Part shown: piece by piece, positions 15,724-24,802 of the stretch
How the letters are laid out: each line of letters begins with the position of its first letter
Position numbering within the stretch: the stretch's first letter is position 1
DNA from: Bacteroidota bacterium
GTDB lineage: Bacteria; Bacteroidota; Bacteroidia; Bacteroidales; Tenuifilaceae
DNA length: 48,772 nucleotides
Direction of reading: 5' to 3'
Assembly (NCBI GenBank): GCA_023406715.1
Contig: JAEXVC010000237.1
Coordinates: 1 to 48,772 of the forward strand
Translations under genes and position numbers: made by a program
Notes under the pieces: model-generated
Told to the model about the DNA's origin: nothing
What the model saw: the letters and a program-made list of their open reading frames with translations, nothing else
Database searches by the model: none

Positions 15724-16892
15724 TGCTTAACATTGCACTATTTGGCCCTCCGGGTGCAGGAAAAGGTACCCAAAGCGATTGGTTGATAAAGAAATACAAC
15801 CTAACCTATATATCAACAGGTGAAATTCTTCGCGAGGAAATTGCAGAAGGTTCACCTCTAGGAATTAAAGCAAAAAACATTATTGAGAAGGGTGGATTGG
15901 TTTCCGACGAACTTGTAGTTCAGATTATCGAGAATAAAATTCAGAAGAAAACTGACACTAACGGGTTCCTATTCGATGGTTTTCCTCGTACTACTGTACA
16001 GTGCTACATACTCGATGGGCTATTGATGAATATGAATACATCGTTAACCTGCATGCTTAGCTTAGAGGTCCCCGACGAGGAATTGGTTCGCAGGTTAAAA
16101 TCGCGTGCACAAATAGCAAACAGAAAGGATGATAACGACGAGGTTATTCAGGTTAGGCTTAATGAGTACTACTCGAAAACGGTGCCTGTAGCCAAATACT
16201 ACCAAGATAAAGGTATTTGCCACTCTATTGATGGCACCGGAACTGTTGAAGAGGTTCAAGCAAGGCTCGATACTGCCGTACAGAAATCGCTTGAGAACCG
16301 ATGGGCAAACATTATTATTTTTGGTTATCCGGGCTCTGGCAAAGGTACTCAGGCTAAGAAAATTGCTGAAAAGTACAATATGGTTTATATTTCTACAGGA
16401 AAAATGCTCCGTCAGGAAATTAAAAATGATACGGAAATAGGACGCATTGTTAAGCCCTATATGGACAAGGGAATAATAGTCCCCGATGAAATTGCCATAA
16501 AGTTAATAGAAGAAAAAATTCAAGCAAGCCCAGGTTCAAAGGGATTTATCTTCAAAGGATTCCCTCGCACAATTGTACAAGCGTACATTGTGGATGGTAT
16601 GCTGAAAAAGATGAATAGTTCAATAAATTCAGCTATTGAAATTCAGGTAAGCCCGTTAGAGGCAATGAAACGGCTAGCCTTACGAAGTAAAACTGACCGT
16701 AGCCGACTTTACGATATGGACACCGAAACTATAGTTTCGCGACTTGAAGAGTATGAACAGAAAACTTCGCTTGCTCGTAATTTTTATGAAAAACGAAGAT
16801 TGCTTCATTCTGTTTCGGGCGATGGAACCGAAGAGGAGGTTTTTGAGAGAATTTGTCAGCAGATTGACAAGGTGCTTAGGCAGGCGCTGTAG
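15723..16892 (+). CDS. adk: Tandem double-domain adenylate kinase
   Basis: The 389-residue protein contains two adenylate kinase domains in one frame. Domain 1 (about 1-190) has the P-loop GPPGAGKGTQ (8-17), FDGFPRT with Asp85, and the short-lid form with NRKDDNDE..QVRLNEY, so it looks catalytically complete. Domain 2 (about 195-389) has GYPGSGKGTQ (201-210), but Lys278 replaces the Asp of FDGFPR. The DD pair after the lid arginine has become SRLYDMD. The second domain may be weak, regulatory or altered in specificity. The reaction is ATP plus AMP to two ADP. Bacterial adenylate kinases usually have one domain of about 190-220 residues. No frameshift is involved. Confidence 0.88.
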   Translation: MLNIALFGPPGAGKGTQSDWLIKKYNLTYISTGEILREEIAEGSPLGIKAKNIIEKGGLVSDELVVQIIENKIQKKTDTNGFLFDGFPRTTVQCYILDGLLMNMNTSLTCMLSLEVPDEELVRRLKSRAQIANRKDDNDEVIQVRLNEYYSKTVPVAKYYQDKGICHSIDGTGTVEEVQARLDTAVQKSLENRWANIIIFGYPGSGKGTQAKKIAEKYNMVYISTGKMLRQEIKNDTEIGRIVKPYMDKGIIVPDEIAIKLIEEKIQASPGSKGFIFKGFPRTIVQAYIVDGMLKKMNSSINSAIEIQVSPLEAMKRLALRSKTDRSRLYDMDTETIVSRLEEYEQKTSLARNFYEKRRLLHSVSGDGTEEEVFERICQQIDKVLRQAL

Positions 16893-16948
16893 AATCAACC
16901 TGAATTATGTTAAATATAAAGAGTCGAATTCTATCGGTTTTTTTTTAT

Positions 16949-17653
16949 TTACTCAAAATCCTTTAGATGTATTCTTAAATCAGATAATGTGTTTAGTCGA
17001 ATAAACCGTTCGTTCTTCACATTGCCCTCATCCACATACTCATGCTGCCATGTGGTATGGTAAGGTACAAATGCACCATAACCTCCTAAATTCAATACAG
17101 GAATAATATCAGACTTCAAGGAATTACCCACCATAAGAAATTCACTGGGGTTTATATCGAGATGTTTTATCAATTCGCCATAATTACTTTCACCCTTATC
17201 GCTCATAATCTCAATATGATGAAAGTAATTAGACAAGCCCGATTTTTGAAGTTTTTTCTCTTGGTCTAACAAATCGCCTTTAGTGGCAACTATAAGTTTA
17301 TAATGAGGCTTAAGCGATGATAGCACTTTCTCTACATCATCAATCAAATTAACAGGCTCATTAAGTTGTTGCTTTCCTAATTCTATTATTTGATTTATAA
17401 TATCAGCAGTTACATTACCCTTGGAAATTCTAATAGCTGTTTCGATAAGCGATAGCGTAAATGCCTTTATTCCATAGCCATACAGCGTCAGATTTTCTAT
17501 TTCTGTTTTGTAAAGCTCATTATTTAAGGTTCCTTCATCCATAAAATCTTTCAAAAGCATACAGAATTTATGTTCAGTTTGCCTATAAAAAGGCTCATTA
17601 TCCCAAAGTGTATCGTCAGCATCAAAACCTATAACCTTTATTCTACTCAACAT
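16949..17653 (-). CDS. HAD-family hydrolase
   Basis: The 234-residue protein has the HAD motifs in order. Motif I is GFDADDTLWDN, with nucleophile Asp11 and acid Asp13. Motif II is VATKGD (about 122-127), followed by a lysine, and motif IV is GNSLKSD (about 177-183). A helical cap lies between motifs I and II. The family usually removes phosphate from small metabolites or nucleotides; the substrate cannot be named. The gene converges on the adenylate kinase gene and is divergent from the DUF4384 gene. Confidence 0.85.
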   Translation of the reverse strand: MLSRIKVIGFDADDTLWDNEPFYRQTEHKFCMLLKDFMDEGTLNNELYKTEIENLTLYGYGIKAFTLSLIETAIRISKGNVTADIINQIIELGKQQLNEPVNLIDDVEKVLSSLKPHYKLIVATKGDLLDQEKKLQKSGLSNYFHHIEIMSDKGESNYGELIKHLDINPSEFLMVGNSLKSDIIPVLNLGGYGAFVPYHTTWQHEYVDEGNVKNERFIRLNTLSDLRIHLKDFE

Positions 17654-17686
17654 ACAATTTCAATTTTCACAAAACTAATCAATCAT

Positions 17687-17717
17687 TTTGTTATCGTTTC
17701 AAATAGGCGTAATATTG
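17687..17717 (+). promoter_or_regulatory. Promoter of the DUF4384 gene
   Basis: TTTG (17687-17690), 19 bases, then TAATATTG (17710-17717) fits the Bacteroidota promoter with one mismatch. It lies just upstream of the ATG at 17744 and supports that start. Confidence 0.5.
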
Positions 17718-17743
17718 TTTATGTAACTATAATCAATAATGTT

Positions 17744-19288
17744 ATGAGAACTTTGACCCACAATTTCATACTCCCTCTCCTATTCTTATTTACATATCAG
17801 TATAATAATGCTCAAACACCTAAATGGGCTGTGGACAGCCTACGGATAAAACAATACCCTGAAAGTGAGTTCATTGTTGCTTTTGCGTCCGAGCAAAATC
17901 GGAATAAAGAGGAATTACCCAAACTCCAAGCAAAGTTGATTGACTTGGCAACTACAAATTTGGTACAGTCCATACAAACAACCATTACAGCTATTTCAAC
18001 TGTAAATACTATAGAACTGGACAACAAATTGCACCAAACATTCCAGCAAAGTAGTACATCGGCTAGTAATCTCAAAGTTACTGGTTTGAAGAGTGAATCG
18101 GCCTACGACAAGAAATCGAATACCGTTTATGCATTTGTTTATGCTAAGCGCTCAGAGTTAAGTAAGCATTACACCGAAGTTGTTAAGCGCAACCTCACAT
18201 TAATAGACGAAAAAATTGCGACAATAATAAAGTTGAATGATAGTAACAGTCGCGATGAGGCATTAAAGTTAATAACCGAAAGCCAAGTGCTTTTCCGGGA
18301 AGTTGAAGAAGCTCAAACACTCTTAGTTGCAATCAACAAAACGGCATCGGACGATTTGGTTAAGTATAACGATTACAGCAAACTGCGAGGAGAACTCGAT
18401 AGGCAATCGGGGAAAATTCGTAAGGCCGAAAATTTAACACTCGACGAGGCTGTCTCAATTATAGCAGCGGAATTGACTTTGCAGAAAGCTATACTTGTTG
18501 CCCCCATTAAACTATCGTATTTTACCTTTCAGGAAACCGGCATGAACAGTTCATTTTCACGTAGAATGCAGATTGCCCTAGAACAAAAGTTGATTGCATC
18601 GGGAATAAATATTGACAATTCTGTTAATGTAAATCAAGCCTCATCAAGCAAAGGAACCCTAATATCCGGGACATACTGGGAAGAAGGTAATAGCATTCGA
18701 GTTGTTTGCATAATCCGTAATATTGAGACGGGTAAGCCAATAGCTAGCTCCGAGGTTAAACTATCAGTAGAGAAATTAGCGCAAGCCAACCTGCAAACAA
18801 AGCCAGAGAACTTTCAGGATGCTTATGCAAATATGAGAGTTTTTTCAAAGGGTGAAATTGAGGGAGGCGATTTAAATATTGAAATTTGGACAAACAAAGG
18901 TTCCGAAAATTTGATATTTACAGAGGGTGAACACATGAAACTTTCGGTTCGCGCCAATAAGGAGTGCTATTTAAGAGTTATTTACCACTTGGCCGATGGA
19001 CAAAAAGTTCTTTTGCTTGATAATTACTATATAAGCACCGACAAGGTGAATAAAGTTTATGAATTACCCTACGAATTTGAATGTGCTGAACCTTTTGGAG
19101 TTGAAACTCTTCAACTTAATGCTCAGGAATTAGCGTTTGGTGGTCTTAGAACAAAAAATCAGGATGGTTACGAATTTATTGTTGACGATATGCAAACCAT
19201 ACTTATTGGTACTCGAGGAATGAAAAAGGTTAATAAAAACGAACTCAAAGCCGAAAGGCGTATTACAATAACTACTATGAGAAACTAA
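17744..19288 (+). CDS. LPP20-like and DUF4384 domain exported protein
   Basis: The 514-residue product starts at MRTLTHNF with a signal peptide ending NNAQ. A longer frame from 17570 runs antisense through the HAD gene and past the promoter, and is rejected. The N-terminal part (about 25-130, starting PKWAVDSLRIKQYP) resembles LPP20/SIMPL-like domains. A helical middle follows. The C-terminal part (about 350-480, with EGEHMKLSVRANKECYLRVI and FECAEPFGVETLQ) fits DUF4384, a beta-sandwich domain of exported proteins. Likely periplasmic or outer-membrane associated. Function unknown. Confidence 0.8.
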   Translation: MRTLTHNFILPLLFLFTYQYNNAQTPKWAVDSLRIKQYPESEFIVAFASEQNRNKEELPKLQAKLIDLATTNLVQSIQTTITAISTVNTIELDNKLHQTFQQSSTSASNLKVTGLKSESAYDKKSNTVYAFVYAKRSELSKHYTEVVKRNLTLIDEKIATIIKLNDSNSRDEALKLITESQVLFREVEEAQTLLVAINKTASDDLVKYNDYSKLRGELDRQSGKIRKAENLTLDEAVSIIAAELTLQKAILVAPIKLSYFTFQETGMNSSFSRRMQIALEQKLIASGINIDNSVNVNQASSSKGTLISGTYWEEGNSIRVVCIIRNIETGKPIASSEVKLSVEKLAQANLQTKPENFQDAYANMRVFSKGEIEGGDLNIEIWTNKGSENLIFTEGEHMKLSVRANKECYLRVIYHLADGQKVLLLDNYYISTDKVNKVYELPYEFECAEPFGVETLQLNAQELAFGGLRTKNQDGYEFIVDDMQTILIGTRGMKKVNKNELKAERRITITTMRN

Positions 19289-19402
19289 AAAAAAGAAAGT
19301 TTGTAAAGTTGAAAAGTTAGAAAGCTTATTAGTAAAATGGAATTTTTCTCAAATACGTATGCTTAACATCAACCTTTAACTTTACTTTACTTAACAAACT
19401 CT

Positions 19403-19410
19403 TATCTTTG
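19403..19410 (+). promoter_or_regulatory. -7 box of the OYE-family gene
   Basis: TATCTTTG matches TAnnTTTG exactly and lies 38 bases before the ATG at 19449. No -33 TTTG is seen at the usual distance. Confidence 0.45.
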
Positions 19411-19448
19411 CAAACTTTTGAACTTTCAATTTTATAAACTTATAAACA

Positions 19449-20495
19449 ATGAACATTTTCACACCAATTACAATAAAGGGAAAGGAAATTAAGAACAGAA
19501 TTGTATTTCCACCGCTTGTTAACTTTGCTTGGGCTCAAACCGATGGAATAGCAACGCCCCGTCATGTTTCTCATTACGAAGAGCGTGCAAAAGGAGGTGC
19601 TGGACTTATTATTGTTGAAGCAACCTGCATTAATCAGCAAGGAAGGATTTTCAACAATCAACTTGGAGCCTGGGACGATAGCCATATAACTGGATTAAAA
19701 TTGATTACCGATGCTTGTCGCAAACATGGTGCTGTAACGTTATTGCAAATTCATCATGCTGGATTGGTAACCCGCAAAGCAGTTTCGGAATTTGCATACG
19801 GACCTTCAATTGACCCGGAAAATGAGCGTACTGTGGCAATGACAATTGAACAAATACATCAAATCCGTGATGAATTTATTGCTGCAGCAATACGTGCCGA
19901 GAAGGCCGGTTTTGATGGTGTGGAACTACACGGAGCGCACGGGTATTTACTGAGTCAGTTTGCCTCATTGGCTATTAACCACCGCACCGACGAGTATGGT
20001 GGCTCAGTTGAAAACAGGCTACGATTGGCATCCGAAATAATTGATGGTATCAAATCATCCACCAACAGCAACTTTATTATTGGGTATAGGCTTGCAGCCT
20101 GTGCTCCTACCCTTACAGATGGAATTGAGGTTGCAAAAATTCTAGAGCAAAAAGGTGTAGATATTATTCATGCATCGCATGGTGGTGAAAAAGGAATTAA
20201 TGCAGAAATTCCTGCAGGATTTGAATTCAACTCCATTGTTTACATGGGGACCGAAATCAAGAAATCAGTTAAAATCCCTGTTGTTGTAGTTAACCAAATT
20301 CAGACACCCGAAAGGGCAAATAAACTAATAAGCAATGGCCTTGCGGATTTTGTTGCAATTGGGCGCGATATGCTTACCGATGCCCATTGGGTAAACAAAG
20401 CAAAAAATAATGAACCAATAATATATTGTATCGATTGTCAACCTCGATGCAAAAGATTTACTAAAGCTGAGTCGTGCCCTCTTTTCAGTGAATAG
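19449..20495 (+). CDS. Old Yellow Enzyme family NADH:flavin oxidoreductase
   Basis: The 348-residue protein is a single FMN-binding TIM barrel. Features are FTPITIKGKEIKNRIVFPPL at the N-terminus, LLQIHHAGL, the active-site segment ELHGAHGYLLSQFAS (about 159-173), and NHRTDEYGGS. Near the end, Cys327, Cys330, Cys334 and Cys343 form C-x2-C-x3-C-x8-C. This resembles the 4Fe-4S motif of 2,4-dienoyl-CoA reductase and related enzymes, but no FAD/NAD domain follows. It may reduce an activated alkene with electrons from a partner protein. Monocistronic, with a terminator behind it. Confidence 0.87.
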   Translation: MNIFTPITIKGKEIKNRIVFPPLVNFAWAQTDGIATPRHVSHYEERAKGGAGLIIVEATCINQQGRIFNNQLGAWDDSHITGLKLITDACRKHGAVTLLQIHHAGLVTRKAVSEFAYGPSIDPENERTVAMTIEQIHQIRDEFIAAAIRAEKAGFDGVELHGAHGYLLSQFASLAINHRTDEYGGSVENRLRLASEIIDGIKSSTNSNFIIGYRLAACAPTLTDGIEVAKILEQKGVDIIHASHGGEKGINAEIPAGFEFNSIVYMGTEIKKSVKIPVVVVNQIQTPERANKLISNGLADFVAIGRDMLTDAHWVNKAKNNEPIIYCIDCQPRCKRFTKAESCPLFSE

Positions 20496-20516
20496 ATTTC
20501 AGAAAAACATTTTAAA

Positions 20517-20548
20517 TAGGAGCCAATTAACTTGGCTCCTATTTTTAT
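20517..20548 (+). terminator. Terminator of the OYE-family gene
   Basis: Ten-base arms TAGGAGCCAA (20517-20526) and TTGGCTCCTA (20532-20541) are followed by TTTTTATT. Confidence 0.8.
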
Positions 20549-20793
20549 TATAAAATACTTTATATCAAACACAAATCAACTACGAATACATATGTTTTCA
20601 GTAAAATATTAAAACATTCGCATTTGAATTTCAAAAACAAATTAAAAGTGTCTACAAATCCTTCTTGTCCCAAACTTATTAAGCGAACAATTGTTTAAAA
20701 ACAATTTGTTTTAAAGGTGTATTTTCATAACTTACAAGGGTATTTATAAATATTGCATTGTATATCTTCATTTGATAACTTAAAACTACAACT

Positions 20794-22917
20794 ATGAAAA
20801 GTAAAAGTTTAAGGACACAGCTAATGCTGAATATTTTAGGATTAACCATAGTAATATTCACCGCAACAATTCTTTATATTACTATTGCAAGTCGGAATAA
20901 TGCATTAAAAAGTGCAACGGAGCTTAGTAAAAGTAAAGCAAATGAAGCTAATGTAATAGTTAGAAACTACTTAGAAAAACCTATAGAAACAACATTAAAC
21001 CTAAAGAATAGCTTTTTTACTTTAAGAGGAGCCGGGGTTAAAAACCGAACAATCTATCAAAATCTTCTAAAGGAAGCTTTAGTATCAAATACCAATTATC
21101 TTGCTACTTGGTCCATGTGGGAACGCAATATGCTTGATGGTTCAGACGATTCATACAAATCGGTTTACCCTTATGATGTTAGTGGCCGTTTCAATTTTAC
21201 ATACTATAAAGACAAGGGTAAGGTTGTTATTGAACCCGGAAAAGATTCAATGTTTGATGAGGATTACTATACGATACCAAAAAGTAATCGTGTTGAAACT
21301 ATTATGGAACCATACTTTTACTCATATACTGGAAACGAAGCCGATAACTTCTACGAAACTAGTTTTGTGTACCCTTTAATTGAAAATGAAAAAGTAATTG
21401 GTGCTATTGGAATAGATATAGACTTAAAGGAACTTTCAGAAACACTAAAGAATATTAAGTTGTATGGTACAGGTTTTGGTTTTTTGGTTTCAAACGAGGG
21501 CTTAGTTGCCGCATATCCAGATAGCAAAAATATCAACAAAAATGTCAATGAAATAGTTAAGTCAGGAAGTATCGATATCAATAAGATTATTGCCAATGGT
21601 GAAACAAAGAACTTTGAGTTTAAGGATGCATCCGGAATAAATCAATTTGCATTTGTAACTCCTGTAAACATTGGAAAATCGCCTAAACCATGGTCTCTTG
21701 TTGTTCTTATACCACGAAATGAGGTATTGGCTGAGAGTACAAGCTTAATGTTTCAAATTATGTTGGTAGGACTAATCGGTTTAATTATACTAACTATTAT
21801 TATATACCTTCAAGCTAATCAGATAATTAAACCAATATTTGGTGCAGTAAATATAGCTAACACCATTTCTCAGGGCAACCTAACATCAGATGTTGAAGTG
21901 GATAGAAGCGATGAGATAGGAACACTTCAAGGAGCGCTCAAATCAATGCAGGATAGGCTTACCTCAATGGTTTACGAATTTCAGAATACAAGTTCGAATA
22001 TTGCCGATACTAGTTCACAACTTAATGCAACCGCACAACAGATTTCGTCAGGTGCTTCGGAATTGGCCTCATCAACCGAGGAACTATCATCAACAATGGA
22101 AGAAATGGTTTCCAATATTGAGCAGAGCTCTCAAAACTCACTTGAGGTAGAAAAAATTGCATCGCAAGTGGCCGATGATGCAACAAAGGTTAAGGAAGCA
22201 TCGGAGGAGAGTATGACTTCTATCAAAAATATTGCAGAAAAAATTCAGATTATTAATGATATTGCTTTCCAAACAAATCTACTTGCACTAAATGCTGCTG
22301 TAGAGGCTGCCCGTGCAGGTGAACATGGTAAAGGCTTTGCTGTAGTTGCCGCCGAAGTGCGTCGTCTTGCAGAGCGAAGCCGCGATGCTGCTGAGGAAAT
22401 CAATCAACTTTCCACAGCAAGCGTTAACATCACCGATAAAGCAACTAGTTTGCTGAATGTCATTATTCCCAAAATCCAGAAGACTAGCGAGTTAATCCTA
22501 GAAATTTCGCACTCAAACAAAGAGCAACGTGATGGTTCCGAACAGGTAAACCTTACAACTCAGCAACTCAATTCCATTACACAGCAAAATGCCTCGGTAT
22601 CGGAAGAAATGGCCTCCAGCGCAGAGGAAATGGCTTCACAAGCAGAACTGTTGCTTGAAATAGCAAGTAGTTTCAAAACAAAGTCGAAGGATATAAATCA
22701 GCATACCCAAAATTCTCGTAGCTTAAAAAAGACTGTTAAACAAAGTGATGAAGCGATTAACAAAGTAAAAGAAGATATATTAATTAAGGAAGATAAAGAA
22801 GTAAAACCCAAGAAAGAGAGTTCTCATAGTAAAACAAAACCTACGGCTAAACCTCCACAAAAGGGATTTGACCTAAAGTTGAAACCCGACACAGATGATA
22901 ATTACGAAAAGTTTTAA
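20794..22917 (+). CDS. Methyl-accepting chemotaxis protein with Cache sensor
   Basis: The 707-residue receptor has membrane helix 1 (about 9-33) and a periplasmic double-Cache sensor (about 35-300, with ATWSMWERN, YDVSGRF, VIGAIGIDIDL). Helix 2 (about 318-340), a HAMP linker (340-395) and the MCP signalling domain (about 400-660) follow. The hairpin tip FQTNLLALNAAVEAARAGE and GFAVVAAEVRRLAERS are intact, so it can couple to CheA and CheW. Small organic molecules such as carboxylates or amino acids are usual Cache ligands; the specific one is unknown. A Lys-rich tail of about 55 residues follows. No che genes lie in the window, so it is an orphan receptor. Confidence 0.92.
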   Translation: MKSKSLRTQLMLNILGLTIVIFTATILYITIASRNNALKSATELSKSKANEANVIVRNYLEKPIETTLNLKNSFFTLRGAGVKNRTIYQNLLKEALVSNTNYLATWSMWERNMLDGSDDSYKSVYPYDVSGRFNFTYYKDKGKVVIEPGKDSMFDEDYYTIPKSNRVETIMEPYFYSYTGNEADNFYETSFVYPLIENEKVIGAIGIDIDLKELSETLKNIKLYGTGFGFLVSNEGLVAAYPDSKNINKNVNEIVKSGSIDINKIIANGETKNFEFKDASGINQFAFVTPVNIGKSPKPWSLVVLIPRNEVLAESTSLMFQIMLVGLIGLIILTIIIYLQANQIIKPIFGAVNIANTISQGNLTSDVEVDRSDEIGTLQGALKSMQDRLTSMVYEFQNTSSNIADTSSQLNATAQQISSGASELASSTEELSSTMEEMVSNIEQSSQNSLEVEKIASQVADDATKVKEASEESMTSIKNIAEKIQIINDIAFQTNLLALNAAVEAARAGEHGKGFAVVAAEVRRLAERSRDAAEEINQLSTASVNITDKATSLLNVIIPKIQKTSELILEISHSNKEQRDGSEQVNLTTQQLNSITQQNASVSEEMASSAEEMASQAELLLEIASSFKTKSKDINQHTQNSRSLKKTVKQSDEAINKVKEDILIKEDKEVKPKKESSHSKTKPTAKPPQKGFDLKLKPDTDDNYEKF

Positions 22918-22924
22918 CATAGTA

Positions 22925-22961
22925 ATAAACTCAGAGCCGCATTTTGCGGCTCTGAGTTTAT
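22925..22961. terminator. Bidirectional terminator, chemoreceptor and pyrophosphatase
   Basis: Seventeen-base perfect arms (22925-22941 and 22945-22961) around a TTT loop separate two convergent genes. The second arm overlaps the minus-strand stop codon of the pyrophosphatase. Confidence 0.8.
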
Positions 22962-23644
22962 GGTTTCATCATTCCATATTCGGATAGCATCATATCTAAA
23001 TTCTCAAACTTTTTCCGATAGTCCGATAGCGATGCGTTAATTATCTCGTGAGCTTCCTTTGCACTGTAAATATGGGTAATTTCACAATCGCGGTAAGTTC
23101 CAGGCAAATCTTTGTAGGTTAAGAAGTAATGCTTTAAGCGTGTAACAACCTGCTCAGGGCATTCCGAAATATCCTTATAATGGCCATAAACTGCATCATC
23201 CTTGAGCACTGCAATAATCTTATCGTCGGCCTGATTTCCATCAATCATCCTAAATCCACCGATTGGTATTGCTTGTACAAGTATATTGCCATGCGAAATA
23301 GTTTTCTCTGTGAGTACACAAATATCCAAAGGATCGCCATCGCCCATTAAATCAGTTTTTCCGGTTGCTTCGCTGGCAAGTTGAGCAACTTTATTGTCAC
23401 AAAGTGTTTGTGGAATAAAACCATATAATGCAGGAAGCACATTTGAGTATTTCTGAGGACGATCAATCTTAAGGTAGCCCGAAACTTTATCAACCTCATA
23501 TTTAACTGTGTCGGTTGTAACCATTTCAATAAAACAGGTTAATATCTCTGGTGAAAGTGGCCCTACATCAACCCCGTGCCAAGGATGCGATTTATACCTA
23601 AGTCCCATTAGTCGTCCAATGGGGTCCATAATTCTGTTTGCCAT
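22958..23644 (-). CDS. ppa: Inorganic pyrophosphatase, family I
   Basis: The 228-residue protein hydrolyses pyrophosphate and pulls biosynthetic reactions forward. The signature GDGDPLDICVL (101-111) holds the metal-binding Asp102, Asp104 and Asp107. Further family features are YKSHPWHGV, the KYEVDK region (Lys and Glu of the active site), the LPALYGFIP segment and the RLKHYFLTYKDLPG segment. It is longer than the E. coli enzyme of about 175 residues because of an N-terminal extension and a longer C-terminus. Monocistronic. Confidence 0.93.
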   Translation of the reverse strand: MANRIMDPIGRLMGLRYKSHPWHGVDVGPLSPEILTCFIEMVTTDTVKYEVDKVSGYLKIDRPQKYSNVLPALYGFIPQTLCDNKVAQLASEATGKTDLMGDGDPLDICVLTEKTISHGNILVQAIPIGGFRMIDGNQADDKIIAVLKDDAVYGHYKDISECPEQVVTRLKHYFLTYKDLPGTYRDCEITHIYSAKEAHEIINASLSDYRKKFENLDMMLSEYGMMKP

Positions 23645-23691
23645 AATGTTATACGCTATAATTTAAATGAACGTGACTAAAAATTAGCCCG

Positions 23692-23699
23692 CAAAAGTA
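23692..23699 (-). promoter_or_regulatory. -7 box of the pyrophosphatase gene
   Basis: On the minus strand this reads TACTTTTG, a perfect TAnnTTTG match. It lies 47 bases before the ATG, giving a leader of about 40 bases. No well-spaced -33 element is evident. Confidence 0.5.
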
Positions 23700-23725
23700 A
23701 TAATTTTTCAGAAGTACAATAACAA

Positions 23726-24739
23726 TTACAGCACGTTAACTTCCATTTCTAATTTTACGGAGAAGTTTTGCTCCACGGATTTTTGAATGGATTGTGCAAG
23801 AATCAATATCTCCTCCCCTGTTGCATTGCCATAATTCACAATAACCAACGCTTGATTAGCATGAACACCACAATTTCCAACTTGTTTACCCTTCCATCCG
23901 CACTGCTCAATTAGCCATCCTGCGGGGATTTTGACAAAACTTTCGGAAACTGGATACGAAGGAACATTTGGATATTTTGATTTTATGGCATTGAACTGCG
24001 ATATCTCAACAATTGGATTTTTAAAGAAGCTACCAGCATTCCCAATAATATTAGGGTCGGGTAATTTTGCTGTACGAATATTAATAACGGCTTGCCTAAC
24101 TGTTTTCAAAGTTCTTTCACCTAATCTACTAAGTTCATCATCAAGATTTCCATAATTAGTTTGCAGAACCGCACTTTTGCTGAGTTTAAACCAAACATAG
24201 GTTACAACAAACTTACCTTTTAACTCTTGCTTAAATACACTATCGCGATAATCGAACCGGCATTCGGAGTTATTCAACTCAACTATTTTTCTACTATCAA
24301 TTTGAATTCCTTCAACTTTCACAATGGTATCCTTTGCCTCCACTCCATAAGCCCCAATATTTTGAATTGGTGCAGCGCCAATATTTCCGGGTATATTCGA
24401 CAAATTCTCAACGCCACCAAGTCCTCGCTCAACGCAATATTCCACAAAAGTATCCCAGTTAACACCAGCACCAACACGTAGAATTACATCTTCGGGCATA
24501 TCTTCCATCAATGTAATTCCCTGTATTGCGGGGTTAATAATAACTCCATCAAAATTTTTGGTGAGTAGAATATTGCTTCCTCCTCCGAGAATATAGATAG
24601 GAACCTTATTGTAAGATGCAAAGTTAATAGCATAAAGAACCTTCTCAACAGTATTGGCCTTTGCATAGTAGTTCGTAGATACGTCAATCCCAAATGTGTT
24701 GTGACGCTTGAGCGATATGTTTTTCTTGATTACAAACAT
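23726..24739 (-). CDS. murB: UDP-N-acetylenolpyruvoylglucosamine reductase
   Basis: The 337-residue flavoenzyme makes UDP-N-acetylmuramate from the enolpyruvyl precursor with NADPH, an early cytoplasmic step of peptidoglycan synthesis. Visible features are the FAD-binding LGGGSNILLT (51-60), NIPGNIGAAPIQNIGAYG, YRDSVFK, NAGSFFKNP with the proton-donating Ser, and the C-terminal LEMEVNVL with the catalytic Glu. It is the type I form. The frame extends to 24862, but the ATG at 24739 is chosen because a perfect promoter box lies at 24758-24765 and a divergent gene starts at 24803. Confidence 0.95.
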   Translation of the reverse strand: MFVIKKNISLKRHNTFGIDVSTNYYAKANTVEKVLYAINFASYNKVPIYILGGGSNILLTKNFDGVIINPAIQGITLMEDMPEDVILRVGAGVNWDTFVEYCVERGLGGVENLSNIPGNIGAAPIQNIGAYGVEAKDTIVKVEGIQIDSRKIVELNNSECRFDYRDSVFKQELKGKFVVTYVWFKLSKSAVLQTNYGNLDDELSRLGERTLKTVRQAVINIRTAKLPDPNIIGNAGSFFKNPIVEISQFNAIKSKYPNVPSYPVSESFVKIPAGWLIEQCGWKGKQVGNCGVHANQALVIVNYGNATGEEILILAQSIQKSVEQNFSVKLEMEVNVL

Positions 24740-24757
24740 TAGTATGGATTTACTCAA

Positions 24758-24765
24758 CAAATATA
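24758..24765 (-). promoter_or_regulatory. -7 box of murB
   Basis: On the minus strand this reads TATATTTG, a perfect TAnnTTTG match. A TTTG lies 23 bases further upstream. The transcript would start about 10-12 bases before the ATG at 24739. Confidence 0.5.
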
Positions 24766-24802
24766 AGCATTTAGTGTTTATATTAGCACAAATTTGTTTT
24801 CT

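Noticed and set aside
16293..16892. Second adenylate kinase domain as a separate gene or a frameshift artefact
   Set aside because: The frame is continuous, with no stop or new start between the domains, and both domains are full length.
17570..17743. Extended N-terminus of the DUF4384 protein
   Set aside because: Would run antisense through the HAD gene and start upstream of the promoter; the signal peptide begins at 17744.
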